Positions 1 through 9,299 of a stretch of 19,034 nt of DNA are shown here, piece after piece. The number at the start of each line of letters is the position of its first letter. Positions within the stretch are counted from its first letter, which is position 1. The stretch is from an uncultured Flavobacteriaceae bacterium (GTDB lineage: Bacteria > Bacteroidota > Bacteroidia > Flavobacteriales > Flavobacteriaceae). Both the position numbers and the translations under genes were made by a program. The notes beneath the pieces are model-generated. The model did no database searches. It was not told the DNA's origin and worked only from the letters and a program-made list of their open reading frames with translations. The DNA is taken from assembly GCA_937773465.1 (NCBI GenBank), contig CALJVK010000007.1, forward strand, positions 1-19,034, in the 5' to 3' direction.

Positions 1-451
1 CATTAACAGCAGGAATACCAATTAAACCTTCCAAACCACTTCCACGAGATAGATTTATAAAAAATGTTTCCAACTGATCGTCCAAGTGGTGTGCCGTTAA
101 AACATAATCATAATTTACCAATAATTCATCAAACCATTTATACCTAAGCTCTCTTGCTGCCATCTGAACAGATAAATGATTTTTTGTCTTATATTCCTTA
201 GTGTTAAATTTTTTTAGATAAAACAAAACATTCAATGATTTTGCAAAATCTTCAGTAAACTTAGCGTCAAAATCACTCTCCTTACCTCTGAGTGAAAAAT
301 CACAATGAGCAATAGAAAAATCTAAATCTAATTTTTTACAAAGGGAGCATAAAACAACACTATCCACTCCAGAAGATGTAGCAATAATTATTTTACTACT
401 AAACAAAAAAGGCAATTCGTTTAATAAATGAAATTTAAAATCCTCTAACAT
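1..451 (-). CDS. tilS: tRNA(Ile)-lysidine synthase, N-terminal part (runs off the left edge)
   Basis: This is the first 150 codons of TilS, which uses ATP to attach lysine to C34 of the CAU-anticodon tRNA-Ile so that it reads AUA codons. The gene starts at an ATG at 451 on the minus strand and is open to the window edge. The PP-loop ATP-binding motif is near the N-terminus (SSGVDS, residues 26-31). It is followed by HCDFSLRGKESD, the AARELRY segment and TAHHLDDQLETF with SRGSGLEGL, all in the order expected for TilS. The family usually has SGGxDS in the PP-loop, so the first Gly is Ser here. The gene lies 55 bases downstream of lpdA on the same strand and is probably cotranscribed with it. 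The family call is secure; the C-terminal domains are outside the window. Confidence 0.93.
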   Translation of the reverse strand, partial: MLEDFKFHLLNELPFLFSSKIIIATSSGVDSVVLCSLCKKLDLDFSIAHCDFSLRGKESDFDAKFTEDFAKSLNVLFYLKKFNTKEYKTKNHLSVQMAARELRYKWFDELLVNYDYVLTAHHLDDQLETFFINLSRGSGLEGLIGIPAVN

Positions 452-506
452 TATAGTGTAATTATTTACTGCTAATATAACAAAGATCTATATCAATAGA
501 ATCAAT

Positions 507-1910
507 TTATATATGTAGTGCTCTATCTTCAGTTGCAGCTAGAGCAGCTTCTTTAACTGCTTCAGAGTAAGTTGGATGAGCATGAGATATTCTAGCAATA
601 TCTTCGGCAGACGCTTTAAACTCCATCGCAACAACCGCTTCAGAAATCAAATCTGCACATCTTGCTCCTATCATATGAACTCCTAAAATTTCATCAGTTT
701 GTTTATCTGCTAATATTTTCACAAAACCATCTAAATCAGAGCTAGCTCTGCTCCTACCTAGTGCTCGCATCGGGAATTGACCGGCCTTATATTCAATATT
801 ATTTTCTTTTAAATAATCTTCTGTTTTTCCCACTGAAGCTACTTCAGGCCAAGTGTAAACAACACCTGGGATTAAATTATAGTCAATATGAGGCTTTTGA
901 CCAGCAATAATTTCAGCAACTAACACTCCTTCTTCTTCAGCTTTATGAGCCAACATTGCTCCTTTTACAACATCTCCAATTGCATAAATATTAGAATGTT
1001 TTGTCTGTAAGTGTTCATTCACTTCTATTTGACCTCTATTATTTGTTTCTATTCCTAATTGATCAAGATTCAATCCTTGCGTATACGCAGACCTTCCTAT
1101 ACTCACTAAACAGTAATCTCCGTTAAACTCTACAGATTCATCATTTTTGTCTTGAGCTACAACTTTAATATTGTCTCCAATTCTTTCAACAGAGGTAACT
1201 TTATGTGATGTATGAATTTTAAATTTTTGTTTTTTAAACACCTTTGTCAATTCTTTAGATAAACCAGAATCCATTGTTGGAATTATTCTATCCATGTATT
1301 CTAAAATCGAAACTTCTGAGCCTAACCTTTTATATACTTGGCCCAGTTCTAATCCAATTACTCCGCCACCAATAATAATTAAGTGCTTAGGGATTTCTTT
1401 TAGCTTTAACGCCTCGGTAGATGTTATAATTCTGTCTTTATCCACCTTAGCAAATGGTAAAATAGCAGGTTTACTGCCAGTAGCAATAATTATGTTCTTA
1501 GACTCTATAATTTCTTCAGAAGACTGAGAGCTAATTTTTACTTTGTTTTTATCAACAAATGAACCAAAACCATTAAAAACCGTAATATTATTTTTATTCA
1601 TTAAAAAATCAATTCCTTTTGTAGTTTGTGATACCACTTCGTTTTTTCTAGAAATCATTTTACCGAAATCTAAAGAAATCTCACCTTCAATATTTATACC
1701 ATGATTAGAAAAGTTTTTTGTAGCCTCTTCAAAATGATGAGAAGAATCTAAAAGAGCTTTACTCGGAATACAGCCCACATTTAAGCAAGTACCACCCATA
1801 GTACTATATTTTTCAATTATAGCGGTTTTCATGCCTAACTGAGCACATCTAATAGCAGACACATAACCTCCTGGGCCTGAACCAATAACAACAACATCAA
1901 AAGAGTCCAT
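507..1910 (-). CDS. lpdA: Dihydrolipoyl dehydrogenase (E3)
   Basis: FAD-dependent E3 subunit, which reoxidises the dihydrolipoyl groups of pyruvate, 2-oxoglutarate and branched-chain 2-oxoacid dehydrogenases (or the glycine cleavage system) and passes electrons to NAD+. It is a complete 467-residue protein of normal family length and cytoplasmic. Visible features are the FAD-binding GSGPGG (residues 10-15), the redox disulfide in GGTCLNVGC (Cys42 and Cys47), a second Rossmann motif IIGGGVIGLELG for NAD near residue 175, an AIGDV motif for FAD, and the dimer-interface HAHPTYSE (443-450) whose His445 and Glu450 form the catalytic pair. The frame is intact, unlike the genes to its right. A consensus promoter lies just upstream and tilS follows. 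It is not next to any E1 or E2 gene, so which complex it serves cannot be told from here. Confidence 0.97.
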   Translation of the reverse strand: MDSFDVVVIGSGPGGYVSAIRCAQLGMKTAIIEKYSTMGGTCLNVGCIPSKALLDSSHHFEEATKNFSNHGINIEGEISLDFGKMISRKNEVVSQTTKGIDFLMNKNNITVFNGFGSFVDKNKVKISSQSSEEIIESKNIIIATGSKPAILPFAKVDKDRIITSTEALKLKEIPKHLIIIGGGVIGLELGQVYKRLGSEVSILEYMDRIIPTMDSGLSKELTKVFKKQKFKIHTSHKVTSVERIGDNIKVVAQDKNDESVEFNGDYCLVSIGRSAYTQGLNLDQLGIETNNRGQIEVNEHLQTKHSNIYAIGDVVKGAMLAHKAEEEGVLVAEIIAGQKPHIDYNLIPGVVYTWPEVASVGKTEDYLKENNIEYKAGQFPMRALGRSRASSDLDGFVKILADKQTDEILGVHMIGARCADLISEAVVAMEFKASAEDIARISHAHPTYSEAVKEAALAATEDRALHI

Positions 1911-1932
1911 AAAAAATTATTTAATTAGTTAG

Positions 1933-1962
1933 CAAAAATACAAATGTTTTAACTCTATGCAA
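1933..1962 (-). promoter_or_regulatory. Bacteroidota-type promoter of lpdA
   Basis: Read on the minus strand, TTG (1962-1960), a 19-base spacer and TATTTTTG (1940-1933) match the Bacteroidota sigma-ABfr pattern TTG-N19-21-TAnnTTTG. The -7 box ends 22 bases before the lpdA ATG, implying a short leader. The match is seen in the sequence; activity is inferred. Confidence 0.6.
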
Positions 1963-2054
1963 TGAATATTTAATCAATTAATTTAAGTTATAAATCAATT
2001 TTAAATAAAATAATATTGCATATATTGTAACAGTATATATATACACTATTTTTT

Positions 2055-3250
2055 ATGAAGAAAAAACCAGCAAACAAGATTCAAGATCTACAGTATTTTG
2101 GAGAATTTGGAGGGGTCAACCCATCAATATCAGACTCTTCAACCTATACATTTTTATCTGCAAAAACTATGTCAGATACTTTTGAAGGAAATACCGAAGG
2201 TTGTTACCTTATATTCAAGGCACACAAACCCAAGTAATTTATACCTAGGTGAGGCAATCGCAGCTATGGAAAACACAGAGTCTGCTACAGTATTTGGCTC
2301 TGGAATGGGAGCTATAACATCCACTTTATTACAACTTTGCAAATCTGGCGACCATGTAGTTTCAAGCAGAACTGTTTATGGAGGTACCTATGCGTTTTTA
2401 AAAAACTTTGCAAGTCAATTAAATATAAGTACTAGCTTCGTTGATATTACAGACTCTAGAATCAATAAAAAAAAGCATAACCAAGGATACTAAGGTTATA
2501 TACTGTGAAGCGGTTAGTAATCCTTTATTAGAAGTTGCAGATCTTTCTGAAATTTCTAAAATTGCTAAACAAGCAGGCATTCTGCTAGTTGTAGATAACA
2601 CCTTTTCTCCTTTATCTGTTTTGCCAGCAAATTTAGGAGCTGACATTGTGATTCATAGTATTACTAAATTTATAAACGGCACAAGTGATACAATTGCTGG
2701 AGTAGTATGTGGAAGTCAAGACTTCATAAACCAACTTAAGAGATGTTAATGATGGTGCGTCGATGCTACTTGGCTCTACGCTTGACAGCTTAAGAGCAGC
2801 TTCAGTACTTAAAAATTTAAGAACTCTACATATCAGAATAAAAAAACACAGTGAAAACGCGATGTATTTAGCAAAAATGTTCGAAATAGACGGAGTTAGA
2901 ACTGTTTACCCGGGATTAGCAAGTCATCCATCTCATAAGCTATATAGTTCATTTATAGATCATGAGTATGGCTATGGAGGGACTTTTAACTATTGATGCA
3001 GGAAACCTTAAAAAAGCCAATAAATTAATGGAGTTAATGCAAGAAAAAAATGTTGGTTATTTAGCAGTTAGCTTAGGGTTTTACAAAACACTTTTTAGCA
3101 CTCCAGGATCATCAACTTCATCAGAAATTCCAGAACAAGAACAAAAAGAAATGGGATCTAAATGAAGGGTTAATTAGATTCTCAATTGGACTTGACAATG
3201 ATATGCAAAGAACTTATGAAATCATGAAAGAATGTATGAAAGAAAGTTAA
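2055..3250 (+). pseudogene. Methionine gamma-lyase-like Cys/Met-metabolism PLP enzyme, frameshifted
   Basis: Trans-sulfuration family (Cys/Met metabolism PLP-dependent) enzyme, nearest by eye to flavobacterial methionine gamma-lyase, which cleaves methionine to methanethiol, ammonia and 2-oxobutyrate; a cystathionine lyase or synthase role is also possible. The reading starts at an ATG at 2055 and ends at TAA 3248-3250, but it moves through all three frames. The family sequence is restored by omitting one base near each of 2211, 2455, 2738, 2982 and 3157. The rebuilt protein is about 397 residues, the usual length. It has YSRHTNPS (PLP phosphate binding, subunit interface), SGMGAITS, TVYGGTY (ring-stacking Tyr), VVDNTF (Asp to the pyridine N), HSITKFINGTSD (Schiff-base Lys), GSTLDSLRA and a C-terminal GLIRFSIGLDND. 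All five breaks are +1, which suggests sequence error rather than decay. It is followed after 13 bases by nhaC. Confidence 0.8.
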
Positions 3251-3263
3251 TTTAATCTAGAAT

Positions 3264-4722
3264 ATGAATAACTCCTAAAAAAATTAGTTTAATCACTTCT
3301 ATCTTTCCAATAATTTTACTTGTATTAATGTTGGTTTACAATATTTTTAACAATGAATGGCTTGGAACTTACACTTTCCATATAATATTACTAATAACAG
3401 CATTAACAGTCTCTATTATAGGATTGATTATAAAAGTTAGTATTAAGGAAATACTTATAAAAATTTATGAGAGTGTAAAAAGTATAAAAACTCCAATTAT
3501 AATTTTATTATTAGTTGGCGCATTAGCAGGAACATGGAAAGTTAGTGGGGTTATTCCTGCTATGGTATATTATGGTATTAATTTTATTGATCCATCTGTT
3601 TTTTTACCATTAACCCTTGTAATTACAGCTATTGTTTCATTGACTGCAGGAAGCTCATACATAACTTCTGCAACAATTGGAGTAGCTCTAGTCTCTGTAG
3701 GTAATGCATTCGGAATTTCCCCAAGCATGACAGCTGGAGCCGTAATTTCTGGAGCTTATTTTGGAGACAAGATGTCTCCTCTAAGCGACACTACAAATCT
3801 AGCTTCTGCAATCTCAGGCACAGATTTATATACTCACATCAAGTATATGATGTATACAACATTTCCAACTTTTATAATCACATTTATAGTATTTTGTGTA
3901 ATAACTTTAAACTTAAATAGCTCAACTTCAAATGATGCCATAGAAATTGGTATGATTTCAGAAATATTAAAAGAAGACTTTTATATCTCCCCTTTATTAT
4001 TTGTAATACCAGCATCCGTTTTGATATTAGCTTACTTAAAAGTAAAGCCAGTAATTGCATTATCATCAGGAGTTTTATTTGCAATAATTTTTTCTGTTAT
4101 TTTTCAAAGTAATATTCTAGAACAAATTGACGTATCTGCATCAAAAGCAATATTTAGTTCTGTATTTATATTTACAGAGATTCCGCTAGAGGTTATCGAC
4201 AACACTGCAAATACAAAACTTTTGGAAGGTATAAATGATCTATACACAAGAGGAGGAATGGAATCAATGTTGTGGGTTATTTTCTTAACTATATGCGCTA
4301 TGGTATTTGGAGGGGCTATGGAAGCAATTGGAGCATTAAGTAAAATAACCAACGAATTATTAAAATTAGCAGACTCTGCGTTTGGACTAGTAGCTAGCAC
4401 AGTGGCTAGTTGCCTAGGAGTAAATTTATTTGCTTCGGATCAATACCTTGCAATTATTATCCCAGGGAAAATGTTTAAAAATGCATATGAGGAATATGAT
4501 TTAGCTCCTGAAAACCTAAGTAGAACTTTAGAAGATTCTGGAACAGTAACTTCTGCCTTAATACCATGGAACACCTGTGGAGCTTATCATTACGGTGTAC
4601 TTGGAGTCAGTGTAGTTGATTATTTTGTTTATGCAGTATTTAATTGGCTTAGCCCTATTATGACATTAATATATGCTGGTATTGGCATAAAAATAAGATC
4701 TATAACCAGTAATAGTAACTAA
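3264..4722 (+). CDS. nhaC: NhaC-family Na+/H+ antiporter
   Basis: Inner-membrane secondary transporter that exchanges Na+ for H+, serving pH and sodium homeostasis. The long open frame from 3328 encodes 464 residues, nearly all hydrophobic helices. It carries two NhaC signatures: GDKMSPLSDTTN (residues 146-157 of that frame) and, near the C-terminus, EDSGTVTSALIPWNTCG. The Met at 3328 falls inside the first membrane helix. The likely true start is the ATG at 3264, giving MNTPKKISLITSIF and then the rest, if one extra A near 3270 is removed; as written, that ATG runs into a stop within a few codons. Apart from this one slip the gene is clean, although it sits between two badly broken genes. 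Some NhaC relatives exchange malate/lactate or arginine/ornithine, so the exact substrate is not certain. Confidence 0.88.
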
Positions 4723-4773
4723 TGAGAATTAAATTAATTATAGTAATTTGTATGCTAAATCAATTGTCTAAAA

Positions 4774-7143
4774 ATGGCTAAATCTAAAGACAGATAAAAA
4801 AAGTAAATATTTTCTTTCAGCAAAGAAAAAAGAAAACTTAATAGTTCTCAAAAACTATTTATAGGGAGCACATTAATAGTGATTTCTTTTGTGCTCTTAA
4901 TGTCATTTACCTCTTATTTTTTCACAGGAGATTCAGATCAAAGCACCTTAATTCAATTTACCAATAAAGATGTTAGTCCGGAAAACTGGATGAGTAAAGT
5001 TGGTGCTTTTTTAGCAGATTTGTTTTTACATAAAGGGTTTGGAATATCCTCTTATATAATTTGTTTTTTAACTTTTATTTCTGGACTATTTGTTTTGTTA
5101 GATTCTAATAAAGCTAAATTAATTAAACATTGGTTTTGGGGTATCTTAATAATGATTTGGATGTCATTACTCTTTGGACTTATTAATTTAGAAACAGGTA
5201 AATTTTCAGGTATTGTTGGCTTTGAAACAAATTTGTTTTTAAAAAGCTATATAGGAAACATAGGTACCTCATTTTTATTATTTCTTTCTGCTGTATTCTA
5301 TCTTCACCTTCAGATTAAAAATTGGTATTGATTCCTTTAAAAATTTACTGTCTTTTAAAAAGAAAAGACAGATGAAGATTTCATAACCAATTTAAAAGAT
5401 ATTGAGTCTGAAAAATCTACAGATGCAAAAGAAAATAGTATTGAAGATTCAACTTTATTAACAAGCTAAAATAATAATGATCAAAGAATAGAAGTTCTTG
5501 AAAAAAGTACTCTAGATGAAAAGATAGAAGAACTTCAACTGATGAAATAGAAATTGAAATAAAAGAAACTTTTGAAGAAGAATCCGAAACAGACAACTTA
5601 TCAAAAAAACTAGTTAAAGATTTTGGTTTATTTGATCCAAAATTAGAACTATCTAACTATAAATTTCCAAATCTAGATATTCTTAAAAAATATGATTCTG
5701 AAGGAATAACAATTAACAAAGAAGAATTAGAAGAAAATAAGACCAAGATAGTAAACACACTTAATAACTATAAAATTGGCATAGAAAGTATAAAAGCAAC
5801 TATAGGACCTACAGTTACACTTTATGAAATTGTTCCTGAAGCAGGTGTGAGAATATCTAAAATTAAAAATTAGAAGATGACATTGCATCTATCTCTTATC
5901 TGCCTTAGGGATTAGAATAATAGCTCCAATTCCTGGAAAAGGAACAATTGGTATTGAGGTGCCAAATAAAAACTCAACCATTGTATCAATGCACTCAGTT
6001 ATTTCATCACAGAAGTTTCAACAATCCGACATGATACTACCCATAGCTTTGGAAAAACAATTAGTAACGAAACACTAGTTGTCGATTTAGCTAAAATGCC
6101 TCACCTACTTATGGCAGGTGCTACTGGTCAAGGAAAATCTGTTGGGTTAAATGCAGTTCTTAACGTCTTTGCTATATAAAAACATCCAGCAGAAGTTAAA
6201 TTTGTTCTTGTAGATCCTAAAAAAGTTGAATTAACACTTTTTAATAAAATAGAAAGGCATTATTTGGCCAAACTACCGGATAGTGAAGAAGCAATTATTA
6301 CAGATAACACTAAAGTGATAAACACACTTAACTCGTTGTGTATTGAAATGGATAATAGGTATGATTTATTAAAAAATGCACAATGTAGAAATATCGTAGA
6401 ATACAACAAAAAGTTTAAATCTAGGAAGTTAAATCCAAATGATGGACATCAGTTTCTACCATACATAGTTTTGGTCGTTGATGAGTTCGCCGATTTAATA
6501 ATGACAGCCGGAAAAGAAGTAGAAACTCCAATAGCGAGAATAGCCCAGTTAGCAAGAGCGATAGGGATACACCTTAATAATCGCAACACAAAGACCATCA
6601 GTCAATGTAATAACGGGTGTAATAAAAGCAAACTTTCCAGCAAGAATAGCATTTAGAGTAACATCAAAAATCGATTCCCGAACAATTTTAGACAGCTCAG
6701 GAGCCGATCAGCTGATAGGTACGAGGAGATATGCTATACACTCAAGGGAATGAACTAATCAGAGTGCAGTGTGCTTTTGTGGACACACCCGAAGTAGAAA
6801 GACTTAACAGACTTTATAGGATCCCAGAAAGCATATGCAAGTGCACATGTACTACCAGAATATATAGGAGATGAAGGTGGCACGAAGTCTTGATATAGAT
6901 ATATCCGATAGGGATAAGTTATTCAGAGAAGCAGCCGAGGTTATTGTAATAGCGCAACAAGGCTCAGCCTCTTTATTGCAACGAAAATTAAAACTAGGCT
7001 ACAATCAGAGCAGGTCAGTCTTAATCGATCAGCTCGAGGCAGCAGGAATTGTAGGGCCATTTGAAGGAAGTAAAGCGAGACAGGTAAATATAACTGACTT
7101 AGTAGCCCTAGATAGACATCTTGAAAATGAAAAAAACATATAA
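4774..7143 (+). pseudogene. ftsK: DNA translocase FtsK, many frameshifts (probably sequence errors)
   Basis: FtsK/SpoIIIE translocase, which sits at the division septum, pumps chromosome ends apart and activates dimer resolution. The span is about 790 codons, normal for flavobacteria. The N-terminus has four membrane helices (about 4825-5320), then an acidic charged linker (5370-5620), then the motor. The motor has Walker A GATGQGKS at 6117-6140, VLVDPKKVEL, Walker B LVVDEFADLI at 6471-6500, and [12 protein letters not shown]. Last is a gamma winged helix for KOPS recognition (about 6910-7010). The ORF is interrupted by TAA at 4795, 4804 and 5467 and by slips near 5320, 5360, 5535, 5869, 5897, 6050, 6155-6180, 6576, 6721, 6808 and 6888. 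Near 7010 the sequence GYNQSRSVLIDQL has one residue more than the family GYNRAGRLIDQL, as if three bases had been inserted. Slips at 5320, 6576, 6721, 6808 and 6888 need one base removed; the one at 6050 needs a G added. Loss of ftsK is normally not tolerated, so errors are likelier than a dead gene. lolA starts 1 base after its stop. Confidence 0.9.
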
Positions 7144-7144
7144 A

Positions 7145-7824
7145 ATGAAAAAAATACACATAATATTAATAATACTTTCAAACTACGCTGATAATTACTT
7201 CCCAAAATGATCCAGAGGCCGAAGAACTATTGAGTAAAGTTTCAGAAAATATCAAAACCTACGAAAGTATGTACATAAACATAAACCATAACCTGAGTAA
7301 CGAAGAGGAAGATATAGACCAGACCAATAAGGTTAGTTTTGTAAAAAAAGGGGACAAATACAATGTTAAGTGGAACGACATAACATTTATATACGACGGC
7401 AGAGAAACTCTATACAATAAACCCCGATGACGAAGAAGTTACCGTCTCAACAGAGGACTTGGATGAGGAAAGCACTATAACACCAAATAAGATCCTAACA
7501 TTTTTTGAAGATGGATACGAGTTCAAAATGGACATCACACAGGACGTGACCGTGGTTGACTATTACGAGCAGAGAGAGCAAGAAAATTGCTACAATACGT
7601 AAGGCTAGTACCAATAGATTCAGACTCAGAAATAGAATACATATTATTGGCAATTGAGAAAAAAGAACAATCAGGATCTATAAAAGTATAGAAAGAGGGT
7701 AAAAACGGAACAACAACAACATATACCATAACCTCATTTGAGGTAGACCTTCCTTTAAATAGACGATCTGTTTTTATTTAACAAAAAAGATTTTAAGGAT
7801 TATTATATTAACGATATTGATTAA
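7145..7824 (+). pseudogene. lolA: LolA-like outer-membrane lipoprotein carrier, frameshifted
   Basis: Periplasmic LolA-family protein, which carries lipoproteins from the inner to the outer membrane. It starts at ATG 7145 with a hydrophobic leader followed by SQNDPEAEELLSKVSENIKTY. It continues through VSFVKKGDKYNVKW, a YDGRETLY segment, DEEVTVSTEDLDEE, ITPNKILTFFEDGY, YVRLVPIDSDSEIEYILLAI, EGKNGTTTTYTITSFEVDLPLN and a C-terminal KDFKDYYINDID ending at TAA 7822-7824. That order and length (about 225 residues) match flavobacterial LolA encoded beside ftsK. The frame slips near 7184, 7419 and 7761 (each cured by dropping one base) and near 7587, and there is an in-frame TAG at 7689. About ten residues before the YVRL segment look unlike the family and may be mis-sequenced. 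It lies 1 base after ftsK and 6 bases before the permease gene, so all three are one transcript. Confidence 0.82.
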
Positions 7825-7830
7825 TTAAAG

Positions 7831-9261
7831 TTGAAGATATTAGATAAATATATACTGAAAACATTTATTAAAACATTTCTTAATGTTTTTTGTATAATAA
7901 TGTTAATATTTTTACTTCAATCTGTATGGTTATATATCTCTGAATTAGCAGGAAAAGATTTAGACATAGCAATAATAATTAAATTTCTAACCTATGTTTC
8001 CCCAAGACTTGTAATACTAATACTGCCCTTGACAATTTTACTGTCAAGTATCATGGTTTTTGGAAAATTTGCAGAAAATTATGAGTTTGCAGCAATGAAA
8101 TCAACTGGTATTTCTCTTCAAAGAGCCATGAGGAGTTTAAGTGTTTTTATTTTATTTATTGCAATAATTACTTTTTTCTTCTCCAATAATGTAAACCCTG
8201 TAGCTGAATATAACTTTCACAACTTAAGAAAAAACATATCTAAGGTAAAACCTACAATGGCAATTGCAGAAGGACAATTTAATCAAATTGGTCAAATCAA
8301 TATCAAAGTAAAAAACAAATCTGGTGATAAAGGTCAATATCTATCGGATGTAATAATACATCAAAAAAAGAATAAAGTCGGAAACTACACAGTAATAAAA
8401 TCAAAAACTGGTGAGATTTCAAGTAATTTAAATTCAGATATACTTCAGTTAAAACTATTTGATGGTAATTATTATGATGAAGTTATTCCTACAGATTATA
8501 AAAAAAGAGATAAGAAGCCTCATTTAAAAAGTTATTTTAAAGAATATATTTTGAACATTGACTTAGCAGAAATTAACAATGTAGATTTTGATAACAAAGA
8601 TGATGTAAATAAATATACAATGCTAAGTGTTGCTGATCTAGATATTACAATAGATTCATTGCTAATTAAGAGAAATGAAGATTACAAGCTAATCTCTAGT
8701 AAAATGCATAACAGATCCAATGCCCTTGTGTTAAATGATAACATAAAAAATAAAATTATAGATACAATCTTTAAAGGTGAAAATTTTTATGACCTATTTA
8801 AACTTAAAAAGCAAGTTCAATTATTTGATTTAGCTATAAGTTCTGTTAATAGCACTAATAGTATCATAAAATCGAATAAAATAATTCAGGCATACAGAGA
8901 GAAGAACATAAATAAACATATAATATCTTTGCATGACAAATTTGCAATTTCATTTGCATGTATAATATTGTTTTTTATTGGAGCTCCATTAGGAGCTATT
9001 ATTAGAAAAGGTGGATTTGGTTTACCTTTAGTTATTTCAATAGTATTATTTCTAGTTTATCACTTTATAGGGATTTTTACAAAAAACTTAGCAGAAGATA
9101 GTAGTATTAGTCCTATTCTTGCTAGTTGGCTATCAACAATTATTATGCTACCAATTAGCATATACTTAACAAATAGAGCTACTAAAGACAGATCTGTTTT
9201 TAACTTCGATAATTTCTACAGAATTGTTAATAATTTTTTTAATAGAAGTAATAATACTTGA
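7831..9261 (+). CDS. LptF/LptG-family permease
   Basis: Inner-membrane permease of the YjgP/YjgQ (LptF/LptG) family; with LptB it extracts lipopolysaccharide from the inner membrane and hands it to the LptC/LptA bridge. The 476-residue product has the family layout: three N-terminal helices (about residues 10-35, 50-75 and 95-118) with NYEFAAMKSTGISLQRAM between the second and third, a large periplasmic jelly-roll region, and three C-terminal helices (about 367-460) with IGAPLGAIIRKGGFGLP. The only in-frame start that gives the conserved MKILDKYILK opening is TTG at 7831, since a stop lies at 7822. TTG may be real or a misread ATG, as the preceding 5 kb is error-prone. The rest of the gene is unbroken. 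Flavobacteria often annotate this protein simply as LptF/LptG, and which of the two it replaces cannot be decided here. Confidence 0.92.
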   Translation: MKILDKYILKTFIKTFLNVFCIIMLIFLLQSVWLYISELAGKDLDIAIIIKFLTYVSPRLVILILPLTILLSSIMVFGKFAENYEFAAMKSTGISLQRAMRSLSVFILFIAIITFFFSNNVNPVAEYNFHNLRKNISKVKPTMAIAEGQFNQIGQINIKVKNKSGDKGQYLSDVIIHQKKNKVGNYTVIKSKTGEISSNLNSDILQLKLFDGNYYDEVIPTDYKKRDKKPHLKSYFKEYILNIDLAEINNVDFDNKDDVNKYTMLSVADLDITIDSLLIKRNEDYKLISSKMHNRSNALVLNDNIKNKIIDTIFKGENFYDLFKLKKQVQLFDLAISSVNSTNSIIKSNKIIQAYREKNINKHIISLHDKFAISFACIILFFIGAPLGAIIRKGGFGLPLVISIVLFLVYHFIGIFTKNLAEDSSISPILASWLSTIIMLPISIYLTNRATKDRSVFNFDNFYRIVNNFFNRSNNT

Positions 9262-9299
9262 TTAAAAAAACAGTGTATCTTTACAAAAAAATATGTTAA

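Noticed and set aside
1294..1527. Plus-strand ORF inside lpdA and similar antisense ORFs in nhaC, ribBA, rlmF, xylB and xylA
   Set aside because: They are shadows of strongly conserved genes on the other strand and show no protein features of their own.
4722..4781. Short ORF of 19 codons between nhaC and ftsK with a hydrophobic start (MRIKLIIVIC)
   Set aside because: It overlaps the nhaC stop and the ftsK start, matches no family I know and is the length expected by chance in AT-rich spacer.
2055..7824. Programmed +1 ribosomal frameshifting as an explanation of the many slips
   Set aside because: The sites share no slippery motif, stop context or structure, they number around twenty, and at least one needs a base added rather than removed.
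9258..9283. Promoter before ribBA (TTG and TATCTTTA)
   Set aside because: The spacer is only 15 bases and the last base of the -7 box does not match; ribBA is close enough to the upstream permease gene to be cotranscribed.
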